Counted from the stretch's first letter, positions 1-8,564 are shown. The stretch: 64,000 nucleotides of DNA from an uncultured Ruminiclostridium sp. (GCA_947630175.1 CANRGJ010000004.1:62001-126000); one strand, 5' to 3'. Notes: generated from the letters alone by a model not told the origin. Numbers and translations are program-made.

Positions 1-405
1 AGAGCTTATCATATCGTGATAGCCCGACAGTCTGTTTATTTCCTCTCCAAGCTCAATAAACAAATTGGCATCGCCGTATTCATATCCGCTGTAATATTTG
101 TCAGGGTCATAAATAACGTGAAAGTTGCCCGGCTGAACGGTGTAAAGCGCCTGACTGTAAAGGGCGTTTATCTCGGATATTTTTTCGTCAGTCAGCTCGC
201 CGCCGTATATCTGATACAATGTGTATCTTGCGCTGTTAACAGTTGTTTGTCTGCCGTCAGAAGCAGCGGGATCCCGATATACGTCAAAATGACGGCAGAT
301 ATTCAATACATTCAGAAGGCAGAGAATGATAGTCATTATCATCAGGGCTTTTCTGATGAACAGCTTTTTAAATTCAAAACGGGAAAGGATAAGAAGATTT
401 TTCAT
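1..405 (-). CDS. ABC-2 type transporter permease (partial, N-terminal 135 residues)
   Basis: The reading frame opens at ATG 403-405, four bases after the stop of the ABC ATPase, and runs off the left edge without a stop, so only the N-terminus is present. It begins with basic residues (MKNLLILSRFEFKKLF), then one hydrophobic segment (about residues 20-35), then a soluble region rich in Tyr and Asp. This is the shape of an ABC-2 permease whose first membrane helix is followed by a large extracytoplasmic loop. The adjacent ATPase supports that it is the membrane half of the same exporter. The substrate cannot be told. The family call rests mainly on context and topology. Confidence 0.6.
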   Translation of the reverse strand, partial: MKNLLILSRFEFKKLFIRKALMIMTIILCLLNVLNICRHFDVYRDPAASDGRQTTVNSARYTLYQIYGGELTDEKISEINALYSQALYTVQPGNFHVIYDPDKYYSGYEYGDANLFIELGEEINRLSGYHDMISS

Positions 406-409
406 AGGC

Positions 410-1261
410 TTACTCCTTATCCAGATAGTACAGGAACACGTCGTCCAGTTTCGGCTCGGCAGGAATGGCGTCGGGACCGGGCTTTTGCTCAGAGATGACA
501 CGCAGCTGCAGATCACGGGAAATTTCACTGACCTTATGCGTCTTCATATATTCAGTCAGGCTGTCGGCGTCTGAGCTTACCCTCCACACCTTGCCCTCTA
601 TGCTTTTGCAAAGCTGTGCGGCGGTAAGATTTTCCACTATCCTGCCGTCGTTCAGCAAAATTATCCTGTCTGCAAGATACTCAACGTCTGATACTATATG
701 AGTGGCTATAAGGATCATTCGGTTTGCACTCAGCTGTGAGATTATATTCCTGAAACGTATACGCTCTATCGGATCAAGACCTGCCGTGGGCTCGTCAAGT
801 ATCAGGATCTCAGGGTCGTTCACCATAGCCGCCGCTATTGCAAGCCGCTGGCGCATACCCCCTGAAAATGCTCCGACTTTTTTATCTTTGCTGTCCGAAA
901 GATTTACAAATTGTAAAAGTTCATCTGTTTTCGATTTATTGCTTACATTCTTCAAAGCCGTCATATATTCCATTATCTGACCGGCTGTGTAATTGGGATA
1001 GAATTTGGGGTACTGAGGCATAAATCCTATGGAATTGTAATAGCTTTTACCCAGCTTTTCTGCGGGTTTACCGTTAAGTATTATTTTTCCGCCGGGGTCG
1101 GGGGAAAGTATGCCCGCTATTATGTTTATCAACGTGGTCTTTCCCGCCCCGTTAGGTCCCAGAAGACCGTAAACACCGTCGCTTAGCTCTGCTGTAAATG
1201 AATCCAGCGCTTTTTTGGACGCATAGGTTTTTGTAATATCCTGAAGAATAAGCTCTGACAC
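410..1261 (-). CDS. ABC transporter ATP-binding protein
   Basis: Nucleotide-binding subunit of an ABC exporter, 283 residues. Walker A GPNGAGKTT lies at residues 35-43, the signature FSGGMRQ at 132-138 and Walker B ILILDEP at 152-158, followed by the D-loop region TAGLDP. I place the start at GTG 1259-1261 because AGGAAAA sits just upstream; an in-frame ATG further up would add 11 residues without a clear ribosome site. A short C-terminal extension of about 60 residues follows the ATPase core, as in exporters paired with ABC-2 permeases. It lies four bases upstream of the permease gene and is probably co-transcribed with it. Substrate unknown. Confidence 0.9.
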   Translation of the reverse strand: MSELILQDITKTYASKKALDSFTAELSDGVYGLLGPNGAGKTTLINIIAGILSPDPGGKIILNGKPAEKLGKSYYNSIGFMPQYPKFYPNYTAGQIMEYMTALKNVSNKSKTDELLQFVNLSDSKDKKVGAFSGGMRQRLAIAAAMVNDPEILILDEPTAGLDPIERIRFRNIISQLSANRMILIATHIVSDVEYLADRIILLNDGRIVENLTAAQLCKSIEGKVWRVSSDADSLTEYMKTHKVSEISRDLQLRVISEQKPGPDAIPAEPKLDDVFLYYLDKE

Positions 1262-1287
1262 TTGAATTTTCCTTTCATATATGAACA

Positions 1288-1318
1288 ATACCACACAATG
1301 TCACGCGTTGTGTGGTAT
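1288..1318 (-). terminator. Hairpin between lipoprotein and ABC genes
   Basis: An 11-bp perfect inverted repeat (ATACCACACAA and its complement) surrounds a 9-base loop. It lies after the lipoprotein stop and before the ABC ATPase start on the minus strand. The T-tract after it is poor, so it may attenuate or protect the mRNA rather than terminate fully. Confidence 0.45.
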
Positions 1319-1330
1319 ATATGGCAGTTC

Positions 1331-2437
1331 TCAGCTTTTTTTGATACTTAGTATCTTGGAAGCGGATTTTATGGGTATCGAATTTCGTTCAACCGTATCA
1401 GACCCGCAAGGCACTGCGATCATATAAATATGATGAAGTCCCGATAATTCGGACGTGTCGATAACAGCCGTGCAGCTTTTGATATATTCCCTGTCAATGG
1501 TGCAAAGGGCATAGTAATTATCACCAAAAGCCTTTTGAAGCTTATGGTCGACATATATACCTATCATATATTGACTCTCTTTGACCTCTTCGTTGCAACC
1601 GAAAGCTGATACATTCAGTACAAGCTCGTCACCTGTGGCTTTTACAATGCTTTCATCTTCCGATTGCGAATACATAACGAAATTCGGAGCTTCAAGAGAA
1701 TTGCTGGTTTGTCCAAGAGCGTCTGTGGTAATATGCTGCAGCCTGAATTCCTCAGTCATCTTTTCCTGCTGAAAATCGGTGAAAACTTTGTGTTCCTCTG
1801 TTACCGGGGTATCCTCGTTTATAGCTATCTCAAAGGGCAGAAATCCGGTTATATTATGATGAGGGAAGAAGTTGACATATGTAGTGTCAGGCAGCATATA
1901 TTCGGGAGTAATCATTGATTCGATATCAATAACAGCCTTTTCTCCCTTTTTGCAGTTGTTGGGAGTAAAATACAGGGTTATCTCCTCTGTTCCTTCATCG
2001 GGAAGATAGTTGATATGGTAAGGCTTTTTTTCATCGCTCTTATTGGTGCTGTATTCATTCCGTTCGCCGTTTACAAATATAATAAATGCCTGATCATAGC
2101 TTCTGCCGCCGCTGTCAGCTTCAAGCGTTATCGAAAGCTCCTCGCCGTTATATTCGGTAGGCAGAGTTCCAACTATTCCTACGCCGCCGTAATTTCGGAC
2201 ATCTTCACGGGGATCAAAGTGGGTAGTAGACGTACTTCCGCTGTCAACTGAGGCTGTTGTGCTTTGAGAAGTATTTACAGGGTCGGGATCTGTCACAGCG
2301 GCGGAGGAAGAGGAGGCTGTCGGCTGTTGTGGCTCTGTGCCTGATATACTGTCCTTTCGCTCAGCTTCGCCTGTGGAGCAGGCGGAAACTGCAAACACAC
2401 AGAGCAGGAACATTGAGATAAGTTTTAAATGTTTCAT
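1331..2437 (-). CDS. Secreted lipoprotein of unknown function
   Basis: A 368-residue protein with a lipoprotein signal peptide: basic start (MKHLK), hydrophobic core, and lipobox VSAC near residue 20. A Ser/Thr/Gln-rich linker (about residues 22-75) follows, typical of a tether through the Gram-positive wall. The rest (about 290 residues) is polar, has no membrane segments, and I recognise no catalytic motif. AGGAG sits a few bases upstream of the ATG. It has its own strong promoter (TTGACA-N17-TAAAAT) about 115 bases upstream. The ABC genes downstream on the same strand could be expressed by read-through, so it could be a substrate-binding or accessory lipoprotein; this is only positional. 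Confidence 0.75.
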   Translation of the reverse strand: MKHLKLISMFLLCVFAVSACSTGEAERKDSISGTEPQQPTASSSSAAVTDPDPVNTSQSTTASVDSGSTSTTHFDPREDVRNYGGVGIVGTLPTEYNGEELSITLEADSGGRSYDQAFIIFVNGERNEYSTNKSDEKKPYHINYLPDEGTEEITLYFTPNNCKKGEKAVIDIESMITPEYMLPDTTYVNFFPHHNITGFLPFEIAINEDTPVTEEHKVFTDFQQEKMTEEFRLQHITTDALGQTSNSLEAPNFVMYSQSEDESIVKATGDELVLNVSAFGCNEEVKESQYMIGIYVDHKLQKAFGDNYYALCTIDREYIKSCTAVIDTSELSGLHHIYMIAVPCGSDTVERNSIPIKSASKILSIKKS

Positions 2438-2554
2438 TTATGCTCCTTTTGAACGATAATGCGAAAATCAATAATTTATTGTCTGAAAATATGCAGATAA
2501 GGTTTTGACGTTATTTTGATATTTCGCTGTTGTGTGAATAATATCTTTGTTGTT

Positions 2555-2583
2555 ATTTTAGCATAATCATTTTTACTTGTCAA
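2555..2583 (-). promoter_or_regulatory. Sigma-A promoter of the lipoprotein gene
   Basis: On the minus strand TTGACA (2578-2583) and TAAAAT (2555-2560) are separated by exactly 17 bases, with TGC directly before the -10. It faces the lipoprotein gene and leaves a leader of about 110 bases. Confidence 0.75.
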
Positions 2584-2659
2584 CAAGTTTGTGAAGTTTT
2601 GCAGGATCTTGTGAAGTTTGGTAAAAAATTGAGTGGGAAAGAATGGGGGTGAATTATTT

Positions 2660-2755
2660 TTAAGTGATAAATATAAAAAACACGCTCCTGTTATTTAGGA
2701 GCGTGCTGAAACGGCTCAGCCGCTGTGATGTTGTTACCAAAAAGAGACATTTCAC
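2660..2755. repeat. Isolated copy of the terminator-like repeat module
   Basis: The order GTGATAAATATAAAAA, GCTCC hairpin, CGGCTCAGCCG palindrome, then GTGATGTTGTTACCAAAAAG is the same order as in the tandem units at about 9044-9543. This copy lies 6.3 kb away, so the module is dispersed and not only tandem. Confidence 0.6.
2674..2705 (-). terminator. Rho-independent terminator after the YhgE-like gene
   Basis: The minus strand reads a 9-bp GC-rich stem (CACGCTCCT type, 2681-2705) directly followed by a run of T. It lies downstream of the YhgE-like gene stop and ends the DUF308-MMPL-YhgE operon. The hairpin is the same family as the terminator-like repeats at 9.0-9.5 kb. Together with the promoter at 2555-2583 it accounts for most of the 390-base gap at 2438-2827; nothing else is visible there. 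Confidence 0.75.
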
Positions 2756-2827
2756 AAATCCAGCCAAGCAAGCCATATAGGAAAAGCCATATGAAACAGT
2801 ATACGATTATAATTACCCTGATTTCCT

Positions 2828-5035
2828 TTACCCGATGGAATCTGTCCGATAAATGAATTTAACCTGACCGTCCATATCTTCGCTTGCGCCAGCAAAGCTC
2901 TTATAGCTAAGGGACACGTCTCTTGTTGCACGCAGTCTGTTCAAAAGTCCGTCAAAATCGCCGTCCACCGCATTCACCAGCTTTTGTATGCCTTCTTCAT
3001 TAAATTCTTTCAGTCCGTCTGAAAGCTGCATGGAGCCGTCGCGAAGCTGGGTGATCCCGTCCACCAGAGCCGGCGTTCCGTTTTTCAGCGTAAGAATCCC
3101 GTCGTAAAGCTCAGAAGCTCCCGCAGAAAGCTGAGAAGTACCGACCTTCAGGTCATCTGTTCCGTCCTTCAAGGCTCCTGCTCCCTCCGCAGCGTCGGCT
3201 ACGCCTGCCGTATAACTTTGCAGACCGAGATAGAATGTGTTGTAGCTGTCAAGTGAGGATTTAAGTGCGATGACAGATTTTGCACCCTGTGCAGCGGCGG
3301 CAAGCTGTGCCTGCACCTCGTCAGAAGCCATTTGTTCCGAGATGATCTTCTGAATCTGCAACTCTGTCTGTTCTGCGATCGTCTGTTTTATGGCGTCGCT
3401 TTGCATTTGTTCATCGGTCTTTGCGGCAATGGTATCCTGAATCGGTTGGGTTGCCATCTGCTCCTCTACCCCCGCCTGAATCTGCTGAGCGATCTGCTCG
3501 GACTGCATCTGCTGTTCTATCGCTGCCTCGATCATTTCCTGTGTCTCTTTATCTATCTGACCGGCGGCAACGGCGGCATCATAAGACGCTTTATCCATAT
3601 TTAGAACAGACTGGATTACCTGCTCTGCCACAGTATTGCGAACGACCTCAGTTACCTGCGCCGTAACTTTCTCTCTGACAACGGCTGTGACCTGTGCGGT
3701 GACTTCCCTCTCGACAGCCGCCGTGACCTGCTGTTCGATAGTTTCTCTCTGCGCTTCCACGGCTGCTGTTACCTGGTTCAGCGCCTGCTCATATATGGCG
3801 TTTTCGTCCAGCGATACAATGACACCGTTTAAAACCTGCGCATAATTTTCCACCGTTAAAGTCGGAACGTCCAGTCCTGCGGCTGCAAGCTGGGTGTTCG
3901 CCGTGGCTAGCAGCGTGTCAAATACCTGTCTGGCACCGCCGTTTAAGGCGTCATTGTTGGACTCAAGGGTGTTCAGTCCTTCGCTTAACTGCGTCGCTCC
4001 AGTTTGTAGCTCGGCTGCTCCTGAATCCAAGCTGTTTGCTCCGTTTTTGAGGCTCTCTGCCCCGACAGCAAGCTGATTTATCCCCTCCACCAACTCGTCG
4101 GATCTCTCAAGCAATGTGGCTATTCCCTCATAAAGCTGCGAGGAACCGTCCAAAAGCTGATCCATAGCGCTTGTCAGTTCATCCATTGAAGTGCTGAGTT
4201 CTGAAACAGAATCCAAGTTGTCAGTGTCAAATTCATTGAAAAGCTGGTTTGTGGCAAGCGTAACCGTCATATCAAGCTGAAAGTCTACGGCGTCAGCAGT
4301 GATCTCCACATAGTCGGGAATTTCCAGTTTGTCTTTGGAGATAGCAAGGTTTTCCTGCAGACCGGGAAAGGCAATCCCGATAACCACGGTGCGGCTGCCG
4401 TCATTGATAAGTTTACCGTTTGTGACATTCACATTCGTAAACACGTCGTCACTGAGCAAAGCGCCTGTCAGCATTGCAAACGGAACATAGATTTTCTCCT
4501 GTTTGCCATCGATCTCTACGGTTTCATACTGCTTGTTCTGATAGTCAAAGCGAATGGTCACCCTTCCGCTTTTTCCGACCAGTTCGTCTGCAGAGATGGG
4601 CTTTCCATCCAGCTTATAGGTAACAGACAGGTCAACAGGAAGTTCTTTTTCGATACTGCCCTGATAGTAAATGTCATTGCCTTCGGCGTCCCATACACGC
4701 ATATTGTCGCCGTTCATGGTGTAGATTTCATCGCCCTTGACGTTTTCTACATCCGTCAGCTCGGATCTATCGCTCACTGCAGCATTGCCAAGGGAGTTTT
4801 TGATCCAATCGCTGACAATGATTTTCTGAACTGAGCCGTCTGCACCCGCAAGGACATACACGGTTTCATCTTTGGATACACCTGTATCATCTGCAGCGGA
4901 TACGGTTTCAGCTTTCTCCTGCTTTTCAGCCTCATTTTCGTCAGAGCTCAGGGCGAAAGCAGTAATTGCGATCCCACTCACTGCGAGAAGGGCGCAAAGG
5001 AAAAGCGAGATGATTTTCGTTGAAGTCTTTCTCAT
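2828..5035 (-). CDS. YhgE/Pip-like secreted coiled-coil protein
   Basis: 735 residues from ATG 5033-5035, which has AGGAGG eight bases upstream and overlaps the MMPL stop as ATGA. The N-terminus is a signal peptide or single anchor (about residues 1-28). The middle is dominated by heptad-like repeats of the kind seen in YhgE/Pip proteins (LxDGxxQLxxG, LKNGAxxLDSGAxxLxxG). Between them is a Gln/Glu/Val-rich stretch with repeated VTAxV and EQQMQS elements (about residues 420-590). The C-terminal membrane block of full YhgE proteins is absent; the protein ends in a polar tail. Translational coupling suggests it is the extracytoplasmic partner of the MMPL transporter. Function in the family is poorly known; a role as a periplasm-like adaptor or phage receptor is inference. 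Confidence 0.75.
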   Translation of the reverse strand: MRKTSTKIISLFLCALLAVSGIAITAFALSSDENEAEKQEKAETVSAADDTGVSKDETVYVLAGADGSVQKIIVSDWIKNSLGNAAVSDRSELTDVENVKGDEIYTMNGDNMRVWDAEGNDIYYQGSIEKELPVDLSVTYKLDGKPISADELVGKSGRVTIRFDYQNKQYETVEIDGKQEKIYVPFAMLTGALLSDDVFTNVNVTNGKLINDGSRTVVIGIAFPGLQENLAISKDKLEIPDYVEITADAVDFQLDMTVTLATNQLFNEFDTDNLDSVSELSTSMDELTSAMDQLLDGSSQLYEGIATLLERSDELVEGINQLAVGAESLKNGANSLDSGAAELQTGATQLSEGLNTLESNNDALNGGARQVFDTLLATANTQLAAAGLDVPTLTVENYAQVLNGVIVSLDENAIYEQALNQVTAAVEAQRETIEQQVTAAVEREVTAQVTAVVREKVTAQVTEVVRNTVAEQVIQSVLNMDKASYDAAVAAGQIDKETQEMIEAAIEQQMQSEQIAQQIQAGVEEQMATQPIQDTIAAKTDEQMQSDAIKQTIAEQTELQIQKIISEQMASDEVQAQLAAAAQGAKSVIALKSSLDSYNTFYLGLQSYTAGVADAAEGAGALKDGTDDLKVGTSQLSAGASELYDGILTLKNGTPALVDGITQLRDGSMQLSDGLKEFNEEGIQKLVNAVDGDFDGLLNRLRATRDVSLSYKSFAGASEDMDGQVKFIYRTDSIG

Positions 5036-7137
5036 TTCAAAAGTACCTCCTGTTCGGTTTTGTTTTTCTTTTTCATTCCAAGCGTAGTTGCGCAAATGAC
5101 CTTATCCAGCAGGAGCAAAAGCGCAGGAAGGATAAAAATGACGCAGAGCATACTGATGACAGCGCCACGGGCAAGCAGCATACAAATGGAGCTTATCATA
5201 TCTACCTTTGAGTAGAGCGCCACGCCAAAGGTGGCGGCAAACAATCCGAATCCCGAAACCAGGATAGATGGAATTGACGTGGTAAGCGCTGTTTTCACAG
5301 CCTCCTTTTTGTTCTGCCCGCTGATTCGTTCCGACTTGTACCGTGTGGTCATCAAAATGGCATAGTCCACAGTCGCACCAAGCTGTATGGTGCTTATGCA
5401 GATCGGCGCAATAAACGGGAGGCTTTGCCCAAAGTAATGGGGTAACCCTAAGTTGATAAAAATTGCCAGTTCAATGACCGAGATCAGAATAAATGGTAAA
5501 GAAGCACTGCGTTCCACCAAGGCGATGATGAGAAAGATCGCAACAATGGAAATCGCATTGACTACTTCAAAATCGTGGGAAGTGACGTCTATCATATCCT
5601 TCATACAGGGCGCTTCCCCAATCAACATTCCGCTGGGGTCGTATTCTTTCAGAATGGTATTCAGGGATTCTATCTGCGCACCGACCTCATCGCTTGCTAC
5701 GGGATATTCGGAGTTCAAGAGCAACAGTTCCCACTTGTCGCTCTTCAAAAGACCCGTAACCGATTCAGGCAGGACTTCCTCGGGCACACGGGAGCCTATC
5801 ACAGATTCAAGTCCCAATACATATTTCACTCCGTCAACCTGTTCCATTTCCTTCATCATATCCCGAACGGATTTTGACGAAAGATCTTTGTCTATGAGGA
5901 GCATATGCGTCGAGGCGATGTCAAAATCCTCCGACAGCTTGCTGTTTGCGATAACGTATTCCATATCGTCGGGCAGGGACTTTGCCAGATTGTAATATGT
6001 TTCATCGTTGGTTTTGTTATATCCGTAAAGGGCAGGCGGGATCAACAGTACAAACAGGCAAAGGAAAACAGGGAAAACCTTTACCGTGCCGTTTGCAAAA
6101 CGGCGCATATTCGGGATCAGTGACTTGTGTTCTGCCTTTTGCAGCGGCTTATCCAGTATGAGAATCAGGGCGGGCAGAACGGTCACGCAACCTAATACTC
6201 CTAAAATAACGCCTTTTGCCATCACGATCCCAAGATCACGGCCGAGAGTAAAGGACATAAAGCAAAGGGCGATAAATCCTGCAACGGTGGTTATTGAACT
6301 GCCAACAATGGAAGTCAGCGTTTCCCGAATGGCGTTCGCCATAGCTTCCTTGCGGTCGTCGTGTTTTGTCAGCTGTTCATTGTAGCTGTGCCAGAGAAAA
6401 ATCGAATAATCCATAGTCACGGCCAGCTGCAAAACAGCAGAAAGCGCCTTTGTGATATAGGATATTTCCCCAAGGAAATAATTGCTCCCCAGATTGATGA
6501 GGATCATCATGCCGATACTCAGAAGAAATACAAAGGGCGTCAGCCAGTTGTCCAACAAAAGCAGCATAACAACCAGTGCCAGCGCAACAGCGATCCCCAC
6601 ATAGATGGGTTCCTCCTGTTCGCACAGGTCCTTCAAATCTGCCACCATAGCTGTAAGCCCTGACAGGAAACATTGTTTTCCTGCAATTTGCCGAATTTCA
6701 CGGACTGCGTCCATAGTGACGTCTGAGGAGGTGGAGCTGTCGAAGAACACGGCCATCATAGTGGCGTTTTCTGTATTAAATTCGTTATAGATTTTGTCGG
6801 GCAGCAGTTCCATAGGTATGGAAAGGTCGGCAAGAGAATCATACCAAAGGACGGTATCAACATGTTCTACCTGCTCGATCTGCTCTTTCAGCGCCGCCAC
6901 GTCCTTATTCGGCATATCCTCCACAATAAGGAACGCAAACGCACCCTTGTCGAAATCCTCCATCAGCTCGTTTTGACCGATGACGGTTTCCATATCCTCA
7001 GGCAGATATGTAAGCATATCATAGTTGATTCGCGTTCCCAGCATTCCCAAAACCGAGGGGATCAGCAGAACCAGGGTTATGATCAGGATCGGGATACGGT
7101 ATTTTACTACCGCTTTTGAAAAACGCACGGTATTCAC
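5032..7137 (-). CDS. MMPL/RND-superfamily membrane transporter
   Basis: 701 residues with the duplicated MMPL layout: one membrane helix (about 15-35), a large outside loop, then five helices (about 175-330); the same pattern repeats from about residue 350. Each half carries the family's polar intramembrane motif (LAVTMDYSIFLWHSYNEQ in the first, LGATVDYAILMTTRYKSE in the second), where the Asp is expected to relay protons. It starts with GTG, overlapping the DUF308 stop as GTGA, and its own stop overlaps the YhgE-like start. The three genes therefore form a tightly coupled operon. Members export lipids or drugs; the substrate here is not evident. Confidence 0.88.
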   Translation of the reverse strand: MNTVRFSKAVVKYRIPILIITLVLLIPSVLGMLGTRINYDMLTYLPEDMETVIGQNELMEDFDKGAFAFLIVEDMPNKDVAALKEQIEQVEHVDTVLWYDSLADLSIPMELLPDKIYNEFNTENATMMAVFFDSSTSSDVTMDAVREIRQIAGKQCFLSGLTAMVADLKDLCEQEEPIYVGIAVALALVVMLLLLDNWLTPFVFLLSIGMMILINLGSNYFLGEISYITKALSAVLQLAVTMDYSIFLWHSYNEQLTKHDDRKEAMANAIRETLTSIVGSSITTVAGFIALCFMSFTLGRDLGIVMAKGVILGVLGCVTVLPALILILDKPLQKAEHKSLIPNMRRFANGTVKVFPVFLCLFVLLIPPALYGYNKTNDETYYNLAKSLPDDMEYVIANSKLSEDFDIASTHMLLIDKDLSSKSVRDMMKEMEQVDGVKYVLGLESVIGSRVPEEVLPESVTGLLKSDKWELLLLNSEYPVASDEVGAQIESLNTILKEYDPSGMLIGEAPCMKDMIDVTSHDFEVVNAISIVAIFLIIALVERSASLPFILISVIELAIFINLGLPHYFGQSLPFIAPICISTIQLGATVDYAILMTTRYKSERISGQNKKEAVKTALTTSIPSILVSGFGLFAATFGVALYSKVDMISSICMLLARGAVISMLCVIFILPALLLLLDKVICATTLGMKKKNKTEQEVLLK

Positions 7138-7748
7138 CTTTCCTTTCTGTCGATTTCAAATGTATCCGCTTCAATTTCAATGACGTCAGGCGCTTGATTC
7201 TTGACGATCAGAACGGTGCTGATCACCGTATACAGGTTCAAAATGCCCTCTGAAAGAAGCGTGAGTCCGAGTAAAACAGACATTATCCGGGAGCCTGTCG
7301 CTGAATCAAAAATCAGGAAAACTCCGATCACACCTGTCACGATCGCCAGAGATAAAATCAGCCACCAGCTTTTGATACCGAACTGCTTTGAATCCATAGC
7401 AATTCGGATTTTAAAAAGACCGTCCAGCAGAATGGATATTCCGAGAGCAACGCAGATAAATACCATCAGGTTCTTGGGATTAAAAAGGACGATAACGCCC
7501 AATACGATCATCAGTATACCAAATTCCAGATCGTACTGGAATGCCAATCGGTATAAATCTTTTGAAAAATATCCAATCAGCTTGACAATGCCGAAAATAA
7601 TCATTGCGATACCGATACAAACGCCGATAATTTCCGTTGAAATTTCGGGCAGGGCGATAAAGAGAATGCCTGCGGCGCAAAACAGAACGGACATTACAAT
7701 GTATCCGATCTTCGCAATTCTCATCGGCGTTACAGAGCGCATCTTCAT
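7134..7748 (-). CDS. DUF308 / HdeD-like membrane protein
   Basis: 204 residues with six predicted membrane helices in three hairpins (from about residue 13 to 180) and a short acidic cytoplasmic tail. The repeated pattern of Gly-rich helices ending in short basic loops is that of the HdeD/DUF308 family, which has no defined biochemical role beyond acid or stress phenotypes in E. coli. AGGAGG lies upstream of ATG 7746-7748. It is the first gene of the operon and overlaps the MMPL gene by four bases, so a helper role for that transporter is plausible but unproven. Confidence 0.75.
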   Translation of the reverse strand: MKMRSVTPMRIAKIGYIVMSVLFCAAGILFIALPEISTEIIGVCIGIAMIIFGIVKLIGYFSKDLYRLAFQYDLEFGILMIVLGVIVLFNPKNLMVFICVALGISILLDGLFKIRIAMDSKQFGIKSWWLILSLAIVTGVIGVFLIFDSATGSRIMSVLLGLTLLSEGILNLYTVISTVLIVKNQAPDVIEIEADTFEIDRKER

Positions 7749-7777
7749 ACAAAAGCCTCCTTTACTCGTTTGTATAC

Positions 7778-7783
7778 ATTATA
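7778..7783 (-). promoter_or_regulatory. Candidate -10 element of the DUF308-MMPL-YhgE operon
   Basis: TATAAT preceded by GC on the minus strand, 30 bases upstream of the DUF308 start. No good -35 exists at 16-18 bases, but TGTAT and ATACA half-sites flank the region, which would suit an activated or repressor-controlled promoter. Confidence 0.4.
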
Positions 7784-7818
7784 GCTCTTCTGTTTTGATT
7801 TGAATACAGACACAAAAA

Positions 7819-7847
7819 GTCCCGTGTCTGATAATCAGACACGGGAC
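7819..7847 (-). terminator. Long perfect palindrome, terminator on the minus strand
   Basis: A 13-bp perfect stem (GTCCCGTGTCTGA with its complement, loop TAA). On the minus strand it is followed by TTTTT, so it terminates leftward transcripts. No intact leftward gene lies immediately upstream of it, which suggests it outlived its gene. A second perfect 9-bp hairpin (CAGGCAAAC) lies at 7867-7890. Confidence 0.65.
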
Positions 7848-8022
7848 GTAAAAATGACCAATTTTCAGGCAAACGGTTCGGTTTGCCTGAACTTATTCTT
7901 TTAAGTAGAACAAAATCATCTATTCGAATATTCCTTTTTGATTTCCGTCAGGCGTAAAGGCATACTTCGGATATCGTCGTTCATATTGTACCGCTTACTG
8001 TTTCCAAAATAAAGATAAAATC
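7848..8022. other. Intergenic stretch with a possible gene remnant
   Basis: No intact gene. On the minus strand, 7916 to about 8000 reads a protein-like C-terminus (DDIRSMPLRLTEIKKEY and a stop) that enters the palindromic terminator at 7819-7847. It could be the tail of a deleted leftward gene. I cannot name the family. Confidence 0.3.
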
Positions 8023-8068
8023 TTGACAAACTAATGGTGCTAGTGTACAATAATGCTAACGCTGTTAG
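8023..8068 (+). promoter_or_regulatory. Strong promoter with palindromic operator
   Basis: TTGACA (8023-8028), 17 bases, TACAAT (8046-8051). A perfect inverted repeat CTAAC-GCT-GTTAG (8056-8068) sits just after the -10, and ACTA/TAGT half-sites lie inside the spacer. This is the arrangement of an autorepressed TetR-type promoter. It now drives only a nine-codon frame. Confidence 0.7.
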
Positions 8069-8086
8069 TTTATCAAGGAGGAAACT

Positions 8087-8116
8087 ATGGCTCGACAAGG
8101 TATGGTGAGAAAATGA
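8087..8116 (+). pseudogene. 5' remnant of a TetR-like regulator gene (9 codons)
   Basis: After an ideal AAGGAGG site the frame reads MARQGMVRK and stops. That is how many TetR-family repressors begin. Beyond the stop the same frame reads IIE, another stop, then QN, resembling the next turn of such a protein with stops at two positions. The last 17 bases of the frame lie in a 33-bp direct repeat. I infer that the regulator was destroyed by the rearrangement that also truncated the MATE gene. It could instead be a leader peptide. Confidence 0.4.
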
Positions 8117-8132
8117 ATTATTGAATAACAAA
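8100..8132 (+). repeat. 33-bp direct repeat, left copy
   Basis: Identical over 33 bases to 8532-8564. The two copies bracket the small gene at 8179-8502. The period is 432 bases. Confidence 0.9.
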
Positions 8133-8178
8133 ATAATTTATGTTATTAATCAAAGAGCCGTTTGGGGGCGATAAATAA

Positions 8179-8502
8179 ATGAATAAATCTTACAAGCGTA
8201 GAAATGCTTTTGCAATATCAATAATTTTGATAGTTTTAATTGTCAATTTGTTTGTTATACTCTTTGTGATATCTCATCTGACCTATTATAAATACAATGA
8301 TTGGTGGATCAATGGAAACAGTATTTCAAAAGTAAGAGAAAAGTATGGCGATTTTGATATTGAAACATCAGGGCGTATCGGTTACTATATTTATACAGAT
8401 CATTTTGGAATTTTCCCCGATCATTCAAAGCATTATTATATGTACTTTGATAAAAACGGGATAATTTACAAGGTTGATACAGGATGCCAGCCAGGAGGCT
8501 AA
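8179..8502 (+). CDS. Small single-pass membrane protein, unknown function
   Basis: 107 residues. A basic start (MNKSYKRRN) is followed by one long hydrophobic helix (about 11-34), so it is an N-terminal anchor or uncleaved signal. The rest is a small outside domain rich in Tyr and Asp, containing a segment SISKVREKYGDFD and ending in CQPGG. That segment recalls the start of small beta-lactamase-inhibitor-like or SmpA-like folds, but this is only resemblance. A weak GGGGGC ribosome site lies 12 bases upstream. It is the only gene in the interval between the two 33-bp repeats, with lower GC than its neighbours, so it may be a cassette. Confidence 0.6.
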   Translation: MNKSYKRRNAFAISIILIVLIVNLFVILFVISHLTYYKYNDWWINGNSISKVREKYGDFDIETSGRIGYYIYTDHFGIFPDHSKHYYMYFDKNGIIYKVDTGCQPGG

Positions 8503-8531
8503 TAGAGAAAAAATATGTAAAAATTTCCAAT

Positions 8532-8564
8532 GTATGGTGAGAAAATGAATTATTGAATAACAAA
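8532..8564 (+). repeat. 33-bp direct repeat, right copy
   Basis: Perfect copy of 8100-8132; immediately followed by the MATE fragment. Confidence 0.9.
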
